Shown here one piece after another: positions 1 through 5,713 of a stretch of DNA of 5,713 nucleotides. Source of the DNA: an uncultured Gemmatimonadota bacterium (lineage in GTDB: Bacteria > Gemmatimonadota > Gemmatimonadetes > Gemmatimonadales > GWC2-71-9); assembly GCA_946479805.1 (NCBI GenBank), contig CAMLHP010000132.1, positions 1-5,713 on the forward strand. Direction: 5' to 3'. The notes under the pieces were generated by a model. It was not told the DNA's origin. It did no database searches and worked only from the letters and a program-made list of their open reading frames with translations. Position 1 is the first letter of the stretch. Every line of letters begins with the position of its first letter. Made by a program: the position numbers and the translations under genes.

Positions 1-761
1 AGACCTACAAGAACTCGCTGGGGCGCTCCCGCCTGATGGAACTGGGCGCCGAGGCTGCCGCCGACATGCAGGACAGCGGTGCCGAACAGTTCCTGCTGAC
101 CGAAGTCCTCATGCAGGAGGCGGTGGACAAGCTCATCACCCGGCGTCTCAAGCTGCCTACCTTCAGCCGCTGGAAGCAGACATTCGCCAACATGCGGAAG
201 GCCCAGCGCGAGCCGACCCGCTGGGGCCTCGAGCCCGATAGCGCGCTCGCCGCGCTGCTGCCCCGAATCGAACCCGAGGACATCGTGGTGGTGGTGGGAC
301 CGGGCGCGGAGCCTGCGGCCTACCTGCTGGCGGCGCATGATGCCAGCGTCACGTTCATCGCGTCCGACCTCGGCGCGGTCGAACGGGTCGAGTCCGGCTT
401 CGCCAACGAGGCGCTCGCGGCCACCGCCGAGTGTTTCTTCGTCCAGCCGGGTTGCTGGCTGCCGGATTTCGGCGGACCGCTGGACCTGGCGGTGCTGGAT
501 GCCGGCTCGCTGGGTGAGGTCGAGCCCACGATCCGGGCACGGTTCGTCAACGAGCTCCAGCAGCGCACTGGCGGCGGCGGGGTGCACGTGCTTCTGCCCG
601 GCAACTCCGGCCTGGCGCCGGAGGCGCTGGTGTCGATGTACGATGGCTGGTCAGTGGACCAGGTGGCGCGGACCCGCCGGCGGGGCTCCGCCCGGCGCTC
701 CACCGGGGTTGTACTCACCTGCCCCGGAGAGGAACCATCCTCCGAAGCGGCGGAATCCTGA
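1..761 (+). CDS. Class I SAM-dependent methyltransferase-like protein, 5' end outside window
   Basis: The frame is open from the left edge (first full codon at base 3) to TGA at 759-761. The codons before ATG 36 read as normal protein (TYKNSLGRSRL) and ATG 36 has no ribosome binding site, so the gene very probably starts outside the window. Counting from ATG 36, residues 1-75 are helical and charged. A Rossmann-like core follows: a hydrophobic strand with a glycine loop (VVVVGPGAEP, about 84-93), a second strand ending in an acidic residue (VTFIASD), a third strand with an acidic residue (PLDLAVLDAG, about 149-158), and a later strand (GGGVHVLLPG). This order is typical of class I methyltransferases that bind S-adenosylmethionine, but I recognise no subfamily and cannot name a substrate. 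The C-terminal tail is basic and then acidic, and looks disordered. The gene abuts the membrane glycosyltransferase gene, so the two are probably co-transcribed. I am sure it is coding and only moderately sure of the function. Confidence 0.72.
   Translation, partial: TYKNSLGRSRLMELGAEAAADMQDSGAEQFLLTEVLMQEAVDKLITRRLKLPTFSRWKQTFANMRKAQREPTRWGLEPDSALAALLPRIEPEDIVVVVGPGAEPAAYLLAAHDASVTFIASDLGAVERVESGFANEALAATAECFFVQPGCWLPDFGGPLDLAVLDAGSLGEVEPTIRARFVNELQQRTGGGGVHVLLPGNSGLAPEALVSMYDGWSVDQVARTRRRGSARRSTGVVLTCPGEEPSSEAAES
726..733 (+). promoter_or_regulatory. Possible Shine-Dalgarno for the membrane glycosyltransferase gene
   Basis: GGAGAGGA is the best ribosome-binding-like run before the membrane protein gene and lies inside the end of the upstream coding sequence. 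No ATG, GTG or TTG follows it at a normal distance in the right frame. The in-frame codons nearby are ATC at 737 (7 bases after the GGAG), ATC at 755, and CTG at 758, which overlaps the upstream stop as CTGA. The run also encodes Gly-Glu-Glu of the upstream protein, so it may be coincidental. Confidence 0.3.
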
Positions 762-826
762 CGCCGCAGCGGCTGGGACTCGGCGCCCTGGTTGCCCTGG
801 CGCTTGGCTGGTGCGTCGCCGCGCTG

Positions 827-2290
827 ATGCTGCCCACCCACGGAGATCAATCGGCCTACAACTGGATCGCCCGCACCATCGCCGAAGGCGGGATGCCCTT
901 CGTCGATGCCTGGGATGTGAAGGGTCCCGCCACGGTACTGCCGTTCCTGCTCAGCACCACTCTCTTCGGAAGCGCGACGTGGGGAATCCGGGTCTTCGAC
1001 GTGGTCCTGGTGCTCGCCACCTCATTGGCCCTTTACCGCGCAGTCCAACCCTGGGCCGGGCGCACCGCGGCATTGCTGGGCGGCGTGCTCTGGATCCTCG
1101 CCTATGGCGCGCTGGGGTTCTTCAACTCCGCCCAGCCGGATGGCTGGGTCGGGATGGGCGTCATGCTGGCGGCGGCCCCGGGACTCAGGCGCGACAGGGA
1201 GCCGGGACTGGCCGCCCCGCTGGCGCTTGCGACGGTTTGCGGCCTGTCCGCGATGGTCAAGCCGTTCCACCTGCTTTACATCGTGCCGGCCTGCATGATG
1301 GCGTGGCGAGCGCGTTCGTCCCTGGCTCCCGCCATGCGGCTGGCGCTGACGCTGGTGGCCGCGCTGGTGCCGGTTGCGCTGATTGCCGTCTGGCTGGCCA
1401 GCGGAGGCGCGCTGGGTGCCGCGATCGACGGCTACCTCGGTTTCAACCTCGCCAAGAACAGCGGCGGGCTCGTCTCCCTCGTTCTGTACAATCTTTCCTA
1501 CGGACTGCTGCGGGAGCCGACCGCGTTGCTGCTTGGCGTGCTGGCCGCTGCGGGCCTCGCAACGCTCCACTCGCGCCACTCACCTGCCCGGCATCAGTTG
1601 CTCCTGCTGGCAGTGCTCATCGCCGTCGGGCTCTTCACGTCGCTGATTCAGCGACCCTGGTACTCCAGCCGGATGCTGCCGATGCTGCCGCCGCTGGTGT
1701 TGGCGGCAGCGCTCGGACTGGGCGGGCTGTTTGAGGAGCGCCAGCCCGGGCCGGAGACCTCGCGGCAGCCTCTGCTTCACGCAGTGCTGGCCGCGGCTCT
1801 TGCCCTGGCCCTTCTGGTGGTGGTCCGCGAGCCGCTGGCTGACACGGTGCGGGCAGCGCGAGTGGCACTGGGGCTGAGATCGCTCGAGTCCTACGAGCAG
1901 AATTACAGCTTCCACAACGCCACCGCCGCCGATGTCCGCGCAATGGCGCGGACCCTTGCCGAGCGGACCGCGCCGGGCGACGCAGGATTCGCCTGGCGCC
2001 ATGTGGGCGTCATGCTCATCGCCCGGCGGCCCGCCGCATCCCGGCTGCTCCTGCCGGTGACGCTGTGGGACGACTCGCCCGAGCCCTGGCGGAGCGAGTT
2101 CGCCGCCGAGATCGACAGCGTGCTCATGAACGGCCCCTCGTGGCTCCTGCTGGAAGCACCTTCGCCCCGCGACACCGCCATGGCCGACCTCGAGCCGCTC
2201 AGATTCCTGCCGGGCACCGCCGCCAGACTCAGGGACCGCTACACCCTCGCGGCAGTGGAGGGCCCGCTCAGACTCTTCCTGCAACGCTGA
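827..2290 (+). CDS. GT-C (PMT/ArnT-like, GT39-type) membrane glycosyltransferase
   Basis: The protein is probably an integral membrane enzyme that transfers a sugar from a polyprenyl-phosphate donor on the outer face of the cytoplasmic membrane. From ATG 827 it has 487 residues. The first loop carries THGDQSAYNWIARTIAEGG followed by DAWDVKGPAT (about 28-37). An acidic residue in the first external loop and a D-x-K-x-P-like motif are typical of PMT/ArnT-like proteins. About ten or eleven hydrophobic segments follow up to residue 333 (for example 55-70, 80-97, 169-190, 257-273, 283-300 and 316-333). A soluble region of about 150 residues follows (334-487). ATG 827 is the first standard start codon in this frame but has no ribosome binding site. 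The codons just upstream (761-826) encode a good membrane helix (LGLGALVALALGWCVAALML), which GT-C proteins need ahead of the catalytic loop. The true start is therefore probably further upstream, near 737-758. Acceptor and sugar are unknown. The stop is TGA at 2288-2290. Confidence 0.75.
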   Translation: MLPTHGDQSAYNWIARTIAEGGMPFVDAWDVKGPATVLPFLLSTTLFGSATWGIRVFDVVLVLATSLALYRAVQPWAGRTAALLGGVLWILAYGALGFFNSAQPDGWVGMGVMLAAAPGLRRDREPGLAAPLALATVCGLSAMVKPFHLLYIVPACMMAWRARSSLAPAMRLALTLVAALVPVALIAVWLASGGALGAAIDGYLGFNLAKNSGGLVSLVLYNLSYGLLREPTALLLGVLAAAGLATLHSRHSPARHQLLLLAVLIAVGLFTSLIQRPWYSSRMLPMLPPLVLAAALGLGGLFEERQPGPETSRQPLLHAVLAAALALALLVVVREPLADTVRAARVALGLRSLESYEQNYSFHNATAADVRAMARTLAERTAPGDAGFAWRHVGVMLIARRPAASRLLLPVTLWDDSPEPWRSEFAAEIDSVLMNGPSWLLLEAPSPRDTAMADLEPLRFLPGTAARLRDRYTLAAVEGPLRLFLQR

Positions 2291-2308
2291 ACTGCCACTC
2301 TCGAGCAA

Positions 2309-2383
2309 GTCGCCAGGCGACCGGGGTCCTGCCGGAGGACTGTCCCGCTTGTCCGGAGGCAGGACCCCCGGTGGGCTGGCGAC
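2309..2383. repeat. Long imperfect inverted repeat in the intergenic region, possible terminator or attenuator
   Basis: The left arm (2309-2333) and right arm (2358-2383) pair in 23 of 25 left-arm positions, with two G-G mismatches and one bulged C on the right. A 24-base loop (2334-2357) separates them. The left arm contains its own perfect palindrome, GTCGCC-A-GGCGAC (2309-2321). Local hairpins are also possible: GTCCT/AGGAC (2326-2340) and GTCC/GGAC (2351-2365). These exclude the long stem. The element starts 19 bases after the glycosyltransferase stop codon. No T-run follows either arm, so it is not a classic intrinsic terminator. It could still end transcription, protect the 3' end of the upstream mRNA, or be a REP-like palindrome. 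The pairing is read directly from the sequence; the role is inference. Confidence 0.7.
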
Positions 2384-2470
2384 GAGGAATGGCTGCTGGA
2401 CAGCAAGCTTCTATGCCGGAGCGGCAGCCGGTATCTTTCGCGGTCCCTCTTTACCCTCCGACCCGCCTAA

Positions 2471-3514
2471 ATGCGAGCACTCGTCAAGACCGCGCCCGGA
2501 CCGGGCATGCAGGTACAGGATGTCCCCAAGCCCACCATTGGCGACGCCGATGTGCTGATTCGCGTGCTGTACGCAGGCGTGTGCGGCACCGACCTTCACA
2601 TCTGGGAATGGGACTCCTGGGCCAGCGCCCGGCTCAAGCCGCCGGTGGTAATAGGCCACGAGTTCTCGGGCGAGGTTGTCGCGCTGGGCGCAGATGCAGC
2701 CGCTGCCGGGCTGCTCAACGTGGGCGACCTGGTGACCGCGGAGGGCCATGTCGTCTGCGGCCACTGCCTCCAGTGCCGCCTGGGCGAGGCGCATCTCTGC
2801 CGCCGCACCCAGATTATCGGCGTGGACCGGGACGGCGCGTTCGCCGAGTTCATCTCGATGCCCGCCTCCAACGTGATGAAGCTCGACGGAATCCCCACCG
2901 AGGTGGGTGCCATCATGGACCCGACCGGCAACGCGGTGCACACCGTGCTCGAGGGTCGCATGGTGGCAGGCAGCCGGGTGCTGGTCATCGGCTGCGGACC
3001 CATTGGCTGCTTTGCGGTTGGTGCCGCGCGCGCGGCCGGGGCCTCGCTGGTAATTGCCAGCGACCTCAACCCTCGGCGCCTGGAGCTGGCGAGCGCCATG
3101 GGCGCGCATGTGGCGCTGGATGCCGCGAAGGATGACGTGGTGGCACGGGTGAGGGAACTCACCGATGATGACGGCGCCGACCTCGTTTGCGAGATGAGCG
3201 GCCATCCGGCAGGACATGCGACGGCGTTCGCGGCTGCGCGCCTGGGAGGGCGCATCAACCTGCTGGGCACCCCCAGCCGGACCACCGAAGTCGATTTCGC
3301 CCGCGACGTCATCTTCAAGGGGCTGACGCTCTACGGAGTGACCGGCCGGCGGATGTACGACACGTGGGACGTGATGCGCCGCTTCATCCGCTCCGGCCAG
3401 CTGGATCCCCGCCCAGTCATCACCCACCGCTTTCCCATGGACCGGATTGCCGATGCCATCGAGGTTATCAAGCACGGCGAGGCCGGCAAGGTGATCCTGG
3501 AGATCGGCGGATGA
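2471..3514 (+). CDS. tdh: L-threonine 3-dehydrogenase
   Basis: This cytoplasmic NAD-dependent zinc enzyme oxidises L-threonine to 2-amino-3-ketobutyrate, the first step of threonine breakdown to glycine and acetyl-CoA. At 347 residues it is close to E. coli Tdh, and the start (MRALVKT) aligns with the E. coli MKALSKL start. Visible features are the catalytic zinc site with Cys38 in AGVCGTDLHIWEWDSW and GHE at 62-64. The structural zinc Cys96, Cys99, Cys102 and Cys110 lie in CGHCLQCRLGEAHLC. DPTGNAVHT (150-158) is typical of Tdh. The Rossmann loop is GCGPIG (174-179), with Asp198 at the end of the second strand as expected for NAD rather than NADP. The C-terminal part has VIFKGLTLYGVTGRRMYDTW and ends GKVILEIGG. 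A few extra residues (AAAAGLL, about 76-82) lengthen one loop relative to E. coli. The 20 bases before the ATG (tttaccctccgacccgccta) contain no Shine-Dalgarno sequence. The stop overlaps the next start as ATGA. Confidence 0.96.
   Translation: MRALVKTAPGPGMQVQDVPKPTIGDADVLIRVLYAGVCGTDLHIWEWDSWASARLKPPVVIGHEFSGEVVALGADAAAAGLLNVGDLVTAEGHVVCGHCLQCRLGEAHLCRRTQIIGVDRDGAFAEFISMPASNVMKLDGIPTEVGAIMDPTGNAVHTVLEGRMVAGSRVLVIGCGPIGCFAVGAARAAGASLVIASDLNPRRLELASAMGAHVALDAAKDDVVARVRELTDDDGADLVCEMSGHPAGHATAFAAARLGGRINLLGTPSRTTEVDFARDVIFKGLTLYGVTGRRMYDTWDVMRRFIRSGQLDPRPVITHRFPMDRIADAIEVIKHGEAGKVILEIGG
3499..3502 (+). promoter_or_regulatory. Ribosome binding site for the formyltransferase-propeller gene
   Basis: GGAG lies 8 bases before ATG 3511, inside the last codons of tdh. 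It supports ATG 3511 as the start, rather than the earlier in-frame ATG at 3187 inside tdh. Together with the ATGA overlap (3511-3514) it suggests that translation of this gene is coupled to that of tdh. Confidence 0.6.
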
Positions 3515-5208
3515 CACCACCGGCGCCGCCGCTCAAGCTCGGCGTGCTCACCGATGGCGACGAGATTCCCGACTGGCTCGCCGATTCGCTGCGCGAGGTC
3601 ACCGAGCGGGGCATAGGACACATTGAACTGGTGATTCAGCGGGTGGATCCCTCGAGCCACCGAGCCGCCGAGCCGTCGAGCCGTCGAGCCGCCGAGCCGC
3701 CGAGCCGACTCTCCAGCTGGTGGCGCAACCGGTCTCAGCTGGCCTTCGCTCTGGCGCGGCGGCTGGACGGGAAACGTGGCAGCATGCCGGCGCCGAGGTC
3801 GCTCCGGTCGCTCGCGCCCGACGCGCGCTTGATGAAGGTGACGCCCTTGACCGGCCGCTTCACCGACACTTTCGGCGCGGAGGACGTCGCGGCGGTGCGG
3901 GCAGCGAGGCTCGACGTGATCGTTCGCGCCGGGTTCCGCATCCTCAAGGGCGAGATTCTCGACGCCGCGCGACTCGGCGTCTGGTCTTTTCACCACGGCG
4001 ACAACCGCACCAACCGGGGCGGACCGCCGGGAGTGTGGGAGGTGCTGGAGAACCGCGACGTCACCGGCGTGACGCTCCAGCGGATCACCGCCGAGCTCGA
4101 CGGAGGCGAAGTGCTCGCCCGCTCGGTGGGCAGGACCGAGCGTTTCTCGTTCGCGCGGAACGTCGCCGCGCTCTATCCCAGGTCGGGCCGGATGCTGACC
4201 CGCTCGCTCGAGCGGGCCTGGAGCGGGCGTTCACCAGTGCAGGCCAGTGGCGACCACGGCCCCGCCGAGGCGTATCACCACCGGCTCTACCGCCAGCCGC
4301 GCAACGGGGAGCTGCTGAGCCACGGCACGCGGCTGGCCGGCGCGTGGCTCCGGCAGCGTACCCGCTGGCGAGGGCGGGAGGCGTCGTGGTCCCTGGCGTG
4401 GCACTTCGCGCCCGGCAGGGAAGGCGCGGAGCCGCACGCAGTGCTGCATCGCTATCGCGAGATCATCCCCCCGGCGGACCGCTTCGAGGCCGACCCCTTT
4501 GTGGTGCGAGACGGTGAACGGTGGTGGATGTTCTACGAGGAGTTTCCCTGGGCCACCCGGAGGGGCCGGATCGCCGTGCGGGAGGTGAGCCACCGGGGGC
4601 CGGTGGCCGAAGCGAGGGTGGTGCTGGACCTGCCGACCCACCTCTCATATCCGTTTGTCTTTCGCCATGAGGGTGAGTGGTACCTCATGCCGGAGTCCAA
4701 CCAGTCGAAGAGGCTGGAGCTGTATCGCGCAGTGGAGTTCCCCTGGAGATGGGAATCGCATGCAACGCTGCTCGATCCCTTCGACGGCGTGGACGCCACC
4801 CTGCACCGCCACACTGACGGGCGCTGGTACCTCTTCGCCAACCTGGGCGAGCCCGGGATTTCGTACGACGAGGAGCTGCACCTGTTCGTCGCCGACTCGC
4901 CCTTCGGTCCGTTCGCGGCCCACCCCGAAAACCCGGTGGTGGCCGACGTGCGCCGTGCCCGCATGGCAGGGAGGCTGTTCGAGAGCGGGGGAGAACTCGT
5001 CCGCCCGGCACAGCGATGCGCCCCCCTCTACGGCGCGGGGCTTGTGCTGCACGTTGTCGAGGAGCTGTCGCCAGTGACCTATCGCGAGCGGGTGGTGCAG
5101 GAACTGTCTCCTGCCTGGGACCAGTCCCTGGTCGGAGTCCACACCATCAACGCCGAAGACGGCCTTTCAGTGATCGACCTCCAGCGCGCCATTCGCATCC
5201 CGTCCTGA
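3511..5208 (+). CDS. Fusion of a formyltransferase-like domain and a GINT1_N-like beta-propeller domain
   Basis: The protein has 565 residues. Residues about 8-45 (KLGVLTDGDEIPDWLADSLR and following) look like the first Rossmann unit of the formyltransferase fold. Residues 48-66 are a low-complexity linker encoded by an 8-bp tandem repeat. Residues 123-205 hold the formyltransferase signature: DVIVRAGFRILKGEILDAA, then GVWSFHHGDNRTNRGGPP, then TGVTLQRITAELDGGEVL. His162 and Asp197 match the catalytic His108 and Asp144 of methionyl-tRNA formyltransferase, but Phe160 stands where Asn106 is expected. Residues about 322-545 show propeller-like repeats: ADPFVVRDGERWWMFYEE, SYPFVFRHEGEWYLMPES, VDATLHRHTDGRWYLFAN, and GRLFESGGELVRPAQRC. 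These resemble the N-terminal domain of plant glucosamine inositolphosphorylceramide transferase (GINT1_N) and GH43-like folds. I recall bacterial proteins with this domain order, annotated only as formyltransferase-like. A role in modifying an amino sugar or glycolipid is inference; the substrate is unknown. No signal peptide or membrane helix is visible, so it is probably cytoplasmic. It lies between tdh and kbl, overlapping the first by 4 bases. Confidence 0.85.
   Translation: MTPPAPPLKLGVLTDGDEIPDWLADSLREVTERGIGHIELVIQRVDPSSHRAAEPSSRRAAEPPSRLSSWWRNRSQLAFALARRLDGKRGSMPAPRSLRSLAPDARLMKVTPLTGRFTDTFGAEDVAAVRAARLDVIVRAGFRILKGEILDAARLGVWSFHHGDNRTNRGGPPGVWEVLENRDVTGVTLQRITAELDGGEVLARSVGRTERFSFARNVAALYPRSGRMLTRSLERAWSGRSPVQASGDHGPAEAYHHRLYRQPRNGELLSHGTRLAGAWLRQRTRWRGREASWSLAWHFAPGREGAEPHAVLHRYREIIPPADRFEADPFVVRDGERWWMFYEEFPWATRRGRIAVREVSHRGPVAEARVVLDLPTHLSYPFVFRHEGEWYLMPESNQSKRLELYRAVEFPWRWESHATLLDPFDGVDATLHRHTDGRWYLFANLGEPGISYDEELHLFVADSPFGPFAAHPENPVVADVRRARMAGRLFESGGELVRPAQRCAPLYGAGLVLHVVEELSPVTYRERVVQELSPAWDQSLVGVHTINAEDGLSVIDLQRAIRIPS
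3653..3708 (+). repeat. Seven tandem copies of an 8-bp unit, consensus CGAGCCGY, inside a gene
   Basis: The units run CGAGCCAC, CGAGCCGC, CGAGCCGT, CGAGCCGT, CGAGCCGC, CGAGCCGC and CGAGCCGA without gaps. The first six bases are the same in all seven; only the last two vary. In the reading frame of the host gene they give an eight-residue period (HRAAEPSS, RRAAEPPS) at residues 48-66, in the variable linker of the formyltransferase-like domain. One extra unit would shift the frame and bring TGA at 3830-3832 (present coordinates) into frame. Loss of one unit would shift into a frame that stays open to the stop ending at 4517. Gain or loss of three units keeps the frame. Confidence 0.9.
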
Positions 5209-5222
5209 TCCCGGAACTTCAC

Positions 5223-5713
5223 ATGTCCGTTGCCGCCAATTCCCCAGCACTCGAAGCCAGACTCGCCGCCGATCTCGACAAGTTTCGCGAGGAGGGCGTG
5301 TACAAGCGGCTCAATTACCTCACCGGGCCGCAGGCTGCGCGGGTCACGATGGAGGGCCGCGGGGAGGTCATCATTCTCTCCTCCAACAACTATGTCGGGC
5401 TCAGCAACGATCCTGCGGTGGTAGCGGCCGGCAAGGCGGCCCTCGACAAGTATGGCGCGGGCACCGCGTCTGTCCGCTTCATCTGCGGGACCTTCGACAT
5501 CCATCGCGAGCTCGAGGCGGCGCTGGCCCGGTTCGTCGGCACCGGGGCGAGCCTCAGTTTCGTGAGCTGCTGGAATGCGAACGAAGCAGTGCCGGGAACG
5601 CTGCTCACCGCCGACGACATCATCATCAGCGACCAGCTCAATCACGCGTCGATCATCGACGGCCTCAGGCTGGCCAAGTCGATCACCAAGTGCCAGACCG
5701 CGGTGTATCGCCA
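5223..5713 (+). CDS. kbl: 2-amino-3-ketobutyrate CoA ligase (glycine C-acetyltransferase), 3' end outside window
   Basis: This is a pyridoxal-phosphate enzyme of the alpha-oxoamine synthase family. It cleaves 2-amino-3-ketobutyrate, the Tdh product, with CoA to give glycine and acetyl-CoA. The window holds 163 complete codons of an expected total near 400. Motifs matching E. coli Kbl are SSNNYVGLSNDP (53-64), GAGTASVRFICGTFDIHRELE (78-98, with the Kbl-specific ASVRFICGT), SCWNAN (115-120) and SDQLNHASIIDGLRLAK (136-152). His141 in LNHASIIDG is the residue expected to stack on the cofactor ring. The lysine that binds the cofactor lies beyond the right edge. ATG 5223 fits the family start, and GGA at 5213-5215 is a weak ribosome binding site 7 bases upstream. 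The gene begins 14 bases after the formyltransferase-propeller stop, so it is probably in one operon with tdh despite the intervening gene. Serine palmitoyltransferase and 8-amino-7-oxononanoate synthase are relatives, but the motifs favour Kbl. Confidence 0.93.
   Translation, partial: MSVAANSPALEARLAADLDKFREEGVYKRLNYLTGPQAARVTMEGRGEVIILSSNNYVGLSNDPAVVAAGKAALDKYGAGTASVRFICGTFDIHRELEAALARFVGTGASLSFVSCWNANEAVPGTLLTADDIIISDQLNHASIIDGLRLAKSITKCQTAVYR

Noticed and set aside
337..1734. Long + strand open frame (465 codons) overlapping the methyltransferase and glycosyltransferase genes
   Set aside because: Its product is Arg/Ala/Pro/Gly-rich without domain motifs, as expected for an off-frame reading of GC-rich coding DNA. 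Both overlapped frames have recognisable motifs.
2394..2405. Small hairpin TGCTG-GA-CAGCA in the tdh leader
   Set aside because: It has only five base pairs with a two-base loop, too tight to form as drawn, and no T-run follows.
2065..3135. Long + strand open frame (356 codons) spanning the intergenic gap
   Set aside because: It runs through the end of the glycosyltransferase, the inverted repeat and most of tdh in another frame. The composition is Arg/Gly/Pro-rich with no motif, and tdh is certain.
2411..3520. 369-codon minus-strand open frame opposite tdh
   Set aside because: It is antisense to the certain tdh gene, has shadow-like composition and no recognisable domain. Long antisense frames are common in GC-rich DNA.
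4199..4216. Perfect 8-bp hairpin CCCGCTCG-CT-CGAGCGGG
   Set aside because: It lies within coding sequence, encoding ordinary residues (TRSLERA) of the fusion protein. There is no T-run and no nearby gene end, so it is probably incidental.
3720..4517. 265-codon + strand frame inside the formyltransferase-propeller gene
   Set aside because: It is low-complexity and Arg-rich, overlapping a frame with clear formyltransferase motifs. It matters only as the frame that would be read if one 8-bp repeat unit were lost.
5223..5713. Possibility that the last gene is serine palmitoyltransferase, making a sphingolipid operon with the GINT1-like domain
   Set aside because: The motifs ASVRFICGT and LNHASIIDG match Kbl closely, and tdh lies two genes upstream. 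Threonine breakdown is the better reading, although the C-terminal half is not visible.

Overview
The window is GC-rich bacterial DNA, judged by eye at about two-thirds G+C with strong G/C bias at third codon positions. All genes lie on the + strand, and coding density is nearly complete. Nothing in it fixes the taxon. The gene styles would fit a GC-rich environmental phylum such as Gemmatimonadota, but that is a guess. I saw no RNA gene, CRISPR array, transposase or phage gene.

Left part (1-2290). The 3' part of a gene with a class I methyltransferase-like Rossmann fold is open at the left edge. It runs directly into a polytopic membrane protein of the GT-C (PMT/ArnT-like, GT39-type) glycosyltransferase kind. 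The membrane gene has no ATG, GTG or TTG near its apparent beginning. Its first transmembrane helix lies upstream of the only usable ATG (827), so its true start is uncertain and may be non-AUG.

Middle gap (2291-2470). These 180 bases hold a long imperfect inverted repeat (2309-2383) with a stem of about 25 bp, which probably separates two transcription units. The rest of the gap is a pyrimidine-rich leader to tdh with no clear Shine-Dalgarno sequence.

Right part (2471-5713). A clear L-threonine 3-dehydrogenase gene (tdh) and the first 163 codons of a clear 2-amino-3-ketobutyrate CoA ligase gene (kbl) encode the two steps that convert threonine to glycine and acetyl-CoA. These genes are usually adjacent. 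Here a 565-codon gene lies between them. It overlaps tdh by ATGA and ends 14 bases before kbl, so the three genes look like one operon. The middle protein joins a formyltransferase-like domain, with an HHGD motif where Asn-x-His-Gly is expected, to a C-terminal propeller-like domain resembling the N-terminal region of plant glucosamine inositolphosphorylceramide transferase (GINT1). It probably acts on a sugar or glycolipid, which would fit the upstream GT-C gene better than threonine breakdown. Its coding sequence carries seven tandem copies of an 8-bp unit. Because 8 is not a multiple of 3, a change in copy number would usually shift the frame, so this is a candidate phase-variable switch.
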